Positions 61,093-64,000 of a DNA stretch of 64,000 bases are shown here, in pieces. A program made the translations under genes and the position numbers. The stretch's first letter is position 1. Every line of letters begins with the position of its first letter. This DNA is from Pedobacter steynii. GTDB lineage: Bacteria; Bacteroidota; Bacteroidia; Sphingobacteriales; Sphingobacteriaceae. The notes below the pieces were generated by a model, which was not told the DNA's origin, ran no database searches, and was given only the letters and a program-made list of their open reading frames with translations. The stretch spans positions 2,914,001 to 2,978,000 of the forward strand of contig NZ_CP017141.1 of the NCBI RefSeq assembly GCF_001721645.1. Reading direction: 5' to 3'.

Positions 61093-61395
61093 TTATAGCT
61101 TTTGCTGTTTAATTAAATTTTCAAGGGCTTGCAGGTGTTTGAGAAATGCAGTTCTTCCTTTTTCTGAGGCAGCATAGCTGGTATTTGGTTTTCTGCCCAG
61201 AAAGGACTTATAAATAATGATGTATTCTTCCTTTTCAAGAGCTTTCAGGTGGGAAGCGAGGTTCCCATCGGTTACCTCCAGTAATTCCTTAAGGGAATTA
61301 AAGTCATAATTCTCATTGGCCACCAGAATGCTCATGATCTGCAAGCGTATCCTGTTTTCAAAGGCTTTATCGAAATGTTCTAAGGCTGATCTCAC
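61093..61395 (-). CDS. Winged-helix transcriptional regulator (HTH_34/MarR-like)
   Basis: A 100-residue regulator starting at GTG 61395, which overlaps the upstream stop as GTGA. Helix-turn-helix near residues 34-60 (NSLKELLEVTDGNLASHLKALEKEEYI) and wing KSFLGRKPNTSYAASEKG near 63-80 define the family. It is the obvious candidate to bind the two TACTTTG-N5-CAAAGTA palindromes in its own operon. Confidence 0.88.
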   Translation of the reverse strand: MRSALEHFDKAFENRIRLQIMSILVANENYDFNSLKELLEVTDGNLASHLKALEKEEYIIIYKSFLGRKPNTSYAASEKGRTAFLKHLQALENLIKQQKL

Positions 61396-62012
61396 TTGTC
61401 GTATTTAAAATGCATGATAGAGCCGTAAATGATATGAAGAAGCCCAAAGCCAATAGACCAGAAGATAAGGCCGTATCCTGGAAATAAAGTCGCCAGTAAT
61501 CCGAGAATGATCTGTAGGATGCCCAACCATTTTACATCTTCAAAAGTATAATGACTTGCGGCAACCAGAGACAGTCCATAAAATATTAAGCTGGCCGGAG
61601 CAATTACGCCATAATAACTTCTGGCAATTAGGATAAGGATGAAAATACCTCCGGTGAATAATGGAATGGCCATGTTGACCATTAGTTTTCTACTGCTTGG
61701 ATTCCATACATTCTGATTTTTTTTCGCTGCCTTTCTCAGCGTAAGTAAAACACCTGTACCCAAAGATAGAATGAGCACGGTTAGTGCAATAAAAAATAAT
61801 TTCCAAAGTACTTTCTGATCACTGATATAATAATCTCTGTATTGCAGACCGCCATAAGGACCATATACAAGATAATAAGCATAACCAGCACCGATTAACG
61901 CATAAACTCCTGCCATAATTCCTGATAGCCCGCTTAAGGATATGAATTTGGCAGAACGCTCCATCAGATTCCTGATAGAATTGAGTTCGGTATAAATTTC
62001 TTTCTCTTCCAT
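61392..62012 (-). CDS. Hypothetical membrane protein of the XrtN operon
   Basis: A 206-residue protein starting at ATG 62012; the longer frame would run through the operator. After a charged N-terminus (MEEKEIYTELNSIRNLMERSAKF) there are about six membrane helices in three pairs. The last carries a GYGLIFWSIGFGLLHIIYG pattern. I do not recognise a function, but its place as first gene of the operon with the regulator, creD, MSEP-CTERM and xrtN makes it part of the module. Confidence 0.75.
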   Translation of the reverse strand: MEEKEIYTELNSIRNLMERSAKFISLSGLSGIMAGVYALIGAGYAYYLVYGPYGGLQYRDYYISDQKVLWKLFFIALTVLILSLGTGVLLTLRKAAKKNQNVWNPSSRKLMVNMAIPLFTGGIFILILIARSYYGVIAPASLIFYGLSLVAASHYTFEDVKWLGILQIILGLLATLFPGYGLIFWSIGFGLLHIIYGSIMHFKYDK

Positions 62013-62017
62013 AAAAG

Positions 62018-62036
62018 TACTTTGTGTTGCAAAGTA
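62018..62036. promoter_or_regulatory. Palindromic operator before the XrtN operon
   Basis: TACTTTG-N5-CAAAGTA, preceded by AAAAG, centred 15 bp before the first start codon. On the minus strand TTACTTTG resembles the -7 box and TTG about 20 nt upstream the -33, so binding would block the promoter. Confidence 0.75.
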
Positions 62037-62047
62037 ATGTATTAAAA

Positions 62048-62080
62048 ATTGAACTTGCAATAGGGGATTGCAAATTCAAT
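62048..62080 (-). terminator. Terminator of the DUF47 gene (AT-rich hairpin)
   Basis: ATTGAA-N-TTGCAAT (62048-62061) pairs with ATTGCAA-N-TTCAAT (62067-62080) around AGGGG, with five T following on the minus strand. It lies 18 bp after the DUF47 stop codon. The arm geometry would also allow an operator. Confidence 0.6.
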
Positions 62081-62097
62081 AAAAAAAGGGGGGTATA

Positions 62098-62739
62098 TTA
62101 AGCGTTTTTCACTAGAATGCTTTCCAGTACATTAGCGACGTCATCGCATTTATCTGTAGCCATTTCCAGTGTCTGGAGTATTTCTTTTTGTTTAATTAAT
62201 TCAATTGCATTGGTCTCGGATTCGAATAATCCTGCTAATGCATGGTTACAAAGTGAATCCGCCTGGCTTTCACCTTTATAAATCCTCAGGCATACATCGC
62301 TGATTAGCCCTGTATTTTTAAAGCTTTTGAGTTCTTTAAGTGCGATTTCAAGATCTTTGCACATGTCGATGAGTAGCTGTGCCATTTTGATCATTGGTTT
62401 ATTGAGGTCAACAACATGATACAAATCAATATTAATGGCTGCGGTATGCATGTAATCAGCAATATCATATAAAGAGCTGATTAGGGCATGAATGTCTTCA
62501 CGACTGAAAGGAGTAATGAGGCTTTTACTCAGTTTTAGGAATACCCTGGTTCGGATGAGCTCACCTGTATGCTCCATGCGCTCAATTTCCTTGATATATA
62601 TTTTTCTTTTTTCAACATCGGTAGTACTCAAAGCAAGGAGCAGGTTCTCCGATATACTGACTAGGTTTCCTCCACATTCTTCGAATAGTGGCTGGAACTT
62701 TTTATCCTTAGGGCTAAAGACTTTGAAAAAGCTGTTCAT
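62098..62739 (-). CDS. DUF47 family protein (PhoU-like, Pit accessory)
   Basis: A 213-residue all-helical protein. ATG 62739 starts the typical MNSFFKVFSPKDKKFQPLFEE. DUF47 proteins share the PhoU four-helix-bundle fold and are usually paired with a Pit phosphate transporter gene. No pit gene is adjacent here, so regulation of phosphate uptake is only inferred. Confidence 0.85.
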   Translation of the reverse strand: MNSFFKVFSPKDKKFQPLFEECGGNLVSISENLLLALSTTDVEKRKIYIKEIERMEHTGELIRTRVFLKLSKSLITPFSREDIHALISSLYDIADYMHTAAINIDLYHVVDLNKPMIKMAQLLIDMCKDLEIALKELKSFKNTGLISDVCLRIYKGESQADSLCNHALAGLFESETNAIELIKQKEILQTLEMATDKCDDVANVLESILVKNA

Positions 62740-62813
62740 ATTACAGATGATATAACTCAAAAATATCAATCGTAATATTAACCCAGGATGAAGTTTCTGC
62801 TATCAGATGGCTA

Positions 62814-63578
62814 TCATATGATGGAAACTGTTATTCCGATGCTCTCCAGGTTTTTTACCGTTTGAGGGGAAATTCCACTGTCTGTAATAATATGGTCTAC
62901 TTCATCAATTCCGCAAATTTTTCCAAATCCCCGTTTACCAAACTTGGTAGAATCAGCAAGCACGATTATCTTTTGTGAAGAATCGATCATCTGGCGATTG
63001 AGGTGTGCCTCAAAAGCATTGGTAGTGGTTAATCCAAACTCAAGGTCAATCCCGTCTACACCAAGAAAAAGCTTACTGCAAAATACATTTCCCAGAATAT
63101 TGTCTGAGTAAGGGCCAGTTACAGAAGATGAACTTTTTCTGAGTAAGCCACCCAATTGAATAACTTCAATATTGGTATGGTGGACGAGCTCCAATGCAAC
63201 ATTCAACGCAGAAGTAATGACGGTCAGATTGCCTTTGGGTTTGATACACCTGGCCAGGGCCAGAACAGTAGTCCCGGAAGCAATAATGATGGAGTCATTG
63301 TCTTCGACTAAATCCGCAGCAAGTGCACCAATCTTCATCTTTTCGGTAGACTGCAGTTGTTCTTTTTCATTTACCGGTTTATCGACGGTATAGGGATTGT
63401 TTAAAGTTGCCCCTCCATGAGTTCTGAACAAAAGATTTTTATCCTCCAAAAGCTTTAAGTCTTTCCTGATTGTGACAGAGGAAACATCCAGTTCTTTACA
63501 TAAAACCTGAACATCTACTGACCCGTCAGTTTGAATTTTATTAAGAATGTATTGGTGTCTTTCTGCTATGTTAATCAT
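62814..63578 (-). CDS. DeoR/GlpR family transcriptional repressor
   Basis: A 254-residue sugar-responsive regulator. N-terminal HTH (residues 18-57, VDVQVLCKELDVSSVTIRKDLKLLEDKNLLFRTHGGA) and a DeoRC sensor domain with IASGTTVLALAR near 98, LGVDGIDLEFGLTT near 167 and ADSTKFGKRGF near 203. Effectors are usually sugar phosphates. It is divergent from an exported-protein gene, and a pair of inverted repeats lies between them. Confidence 0.92.
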   Translation of the reverse strand: MINIAERHQYILNKIQTDGSVDVQVLCKELDVSSVTIRKDLKLLEDKNLLFRTHGGATLNNPYTVDKPVNEKEQLQSTEKMKIGALAADLVEDNDSIIIASGTTVLALARCIKPKGNLTVITSALNVALELVHHTNIEVIQLGGLLRKSSSSVTGPYSDNILGNVFCSKLFLGVDGIDLEFGLTTTNAFEAHLNRQMIDSSQKIIVLADSTKFGKRGFGKICGIDEVDHIITDSGISPQTVKNLESIGITVSII

Positions 63579-63900
63579 CTGAAGTCTGATTGTGGTCCTG
63601 TTGTCTGATTGAAATAAAGATGCAACAAACTTAAGTTAAAAATAAATTATTCCTTTATTTTTTTGTGTAAGGTTACGTATTTGCTTTCATTTTGTTCCTT
63701 ATCTGTAGTTTCCGAAAGCTTTTGATTTGTGTTTCTTGGAGTAGTAAAACCTTTTAAACATGTTTTGAGGCTGTTTTAAGTTAACACATCTATAATATTC
63801 ACTTAATACTGTAAGGTAGATCTTTGCGGTGAAATGCCATAAGGAAACAAAATGAAACTTTTGGACCGGAAAGCAGATTAAATTACACCATTAATATTGT
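63579..63900. promoter_or_regulatory. Divergent regulatory region between the DeoR gene and the next exported protein gene
   Basis: This 322-base spacer holds no gene. TTTCATTTTGTTCCTTAT (63685-63702) and its inverted counterpart ATAAGG-AAA-CAAAATGAAA (63839-63857, one extra A) are probable operators for the DeoR-type repressor. Confidence 0.5.
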
Positions 63901-64000
63901 ATGATGAATAAAACCTTTACTAATCACAAAGTATTAACAAAATTTGTTGGCTGCACAGCCTTTGCACTGGCATTTATGTTTGGACCATCGGGACAACAAC
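63901..64000 (+). CDS. Exported protein, first 33 codons only
   Basis: An open frame from ATG 63901 (or 63904) to the window edge with a signal-peptide start: polar MMNKTFTNHKVLTKF, then a hydrophobic segment GCTAFALAFMFG. The divergent DeoR-type repressor and similar Bacteroidota loci make a SusC-type TonB receptor plausible, but the visible sequence does not prove it. Confidence 0.55.
   Translation, partial: MMNKTFTNHKVLTKFVGCTAFALAFMFGPSGQQ

Noticed and set aside
62051..62077. Inverted repeat TTGCAAT-N5-ATTGCAA as a third operator of the XrtN operon
   Set aside because: It lies just after the DUF47 stop and is followed by a T-run on that strand, so a terminator is the simpler call; its sequence differs from the TACTTTG palindromes.

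Overview
The window looks like chromosome from a Bacteroidota organism of the Sphingobacteriaceae type, close to Pedobacter. Support comes from moderately low GC, many TAnnTTTG -7 promoter boxes, DUF6266 and XrtN/MSEP-CTERM proteins, a set of bacillithiol genes, many short lipoproteins, and a GH3/beta-lactamase-type hydrolase. The species is inferred from family content, not from a marker gene. I saw no rRNA, tRNA, CRISPR array, insertion sequence or prophage. Genes are densely packed, several convergent pairs overlap at their 3' ends, and many junctions carry strong two-way terminators.

Layout. 1-7.2 kb: 3' end of a FadL-type porin, an SGNH-hydrolase lipoprotein, a DUF6266 protein, AIM24, NlpE, MsrA, a 2OG-Fe(II) oxygenase and DUF1579. 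7.3-10.7 kb: a two-gene minus operon of a YtcJ-like amidohydrolase and a serine hydrolase that has lost a GH3 catalytic domain. 10.9-17 kb: mutL, two rhomboid proteases and an EEP-family protein in one run, then cysS. 17-19 kb: a DUF4440-like protein and a GDPD homologue whose active site is almost entirely substituted. 19-22 kb: a minus operon of a SurA-type isomerase, a shortened relative without isomerase domains, and a MoxR ATPase. 22-29 kb: a hypothetical gene with rdgB, an OstA/LptA-like protein, tilS, a small membrane protein and bshA. 29-38 kb: a lactonase, an RluB-like pseudouridine synthase with a long repetitive N-terminus, a lytic transglycosylase, a ferredoxin-type reductase, uvrA and an NnrD that has lost its epimerase half. 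37.7-45.6 kb: anti-sigma/ECF sigma pair, lipA, osmC, ytxJ, ribH, a TPR protein, recF with a DUF721 gene, two tiny lipoproteins, an FKBP isomerase and ndk. 45.7-55.9 kb: nrnA-like phosphoesterase, a second FKBP lipoprotein preceded by a 52-bp tandem repeat, tatD, ansA, a CstB-like persulfide dioxygenase followed by ypdA, an alpha/beta hydrolase, a polyprenyl synthase and an M28 peptidase. 55.8-62 kb: the XrtN/MSEP-CTERM protein-sorting module. 62-64 kb: a DUF47/PhoU-like gene, a DeoR-type repressor, and the first codons of a divergent exported protein.

Two systems stand out. The first is the five-gene operon at 55.8-62 kb: membrane protein, winged-helix regulator, CreD, MSEP-CTERM protein and exosortase XrtN. 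Two near-identical palindromes, before its first gene and before creD, make autoregulation by the winged-helix protein likely. The second is bacillithiol metabolism, spread over the window as bshA, ytxJ, ypdA and a CstB-like enzyme. Other points worth attention are a probable GDPD pseudoenzyme, three proteins that look like domain-deleted versions of longer family members, and a set of -7 boxes placed only 3-4 nt before start codons (cysS, tilS, lipA, ribH, tatD), which predicts leaderless mRNAs.
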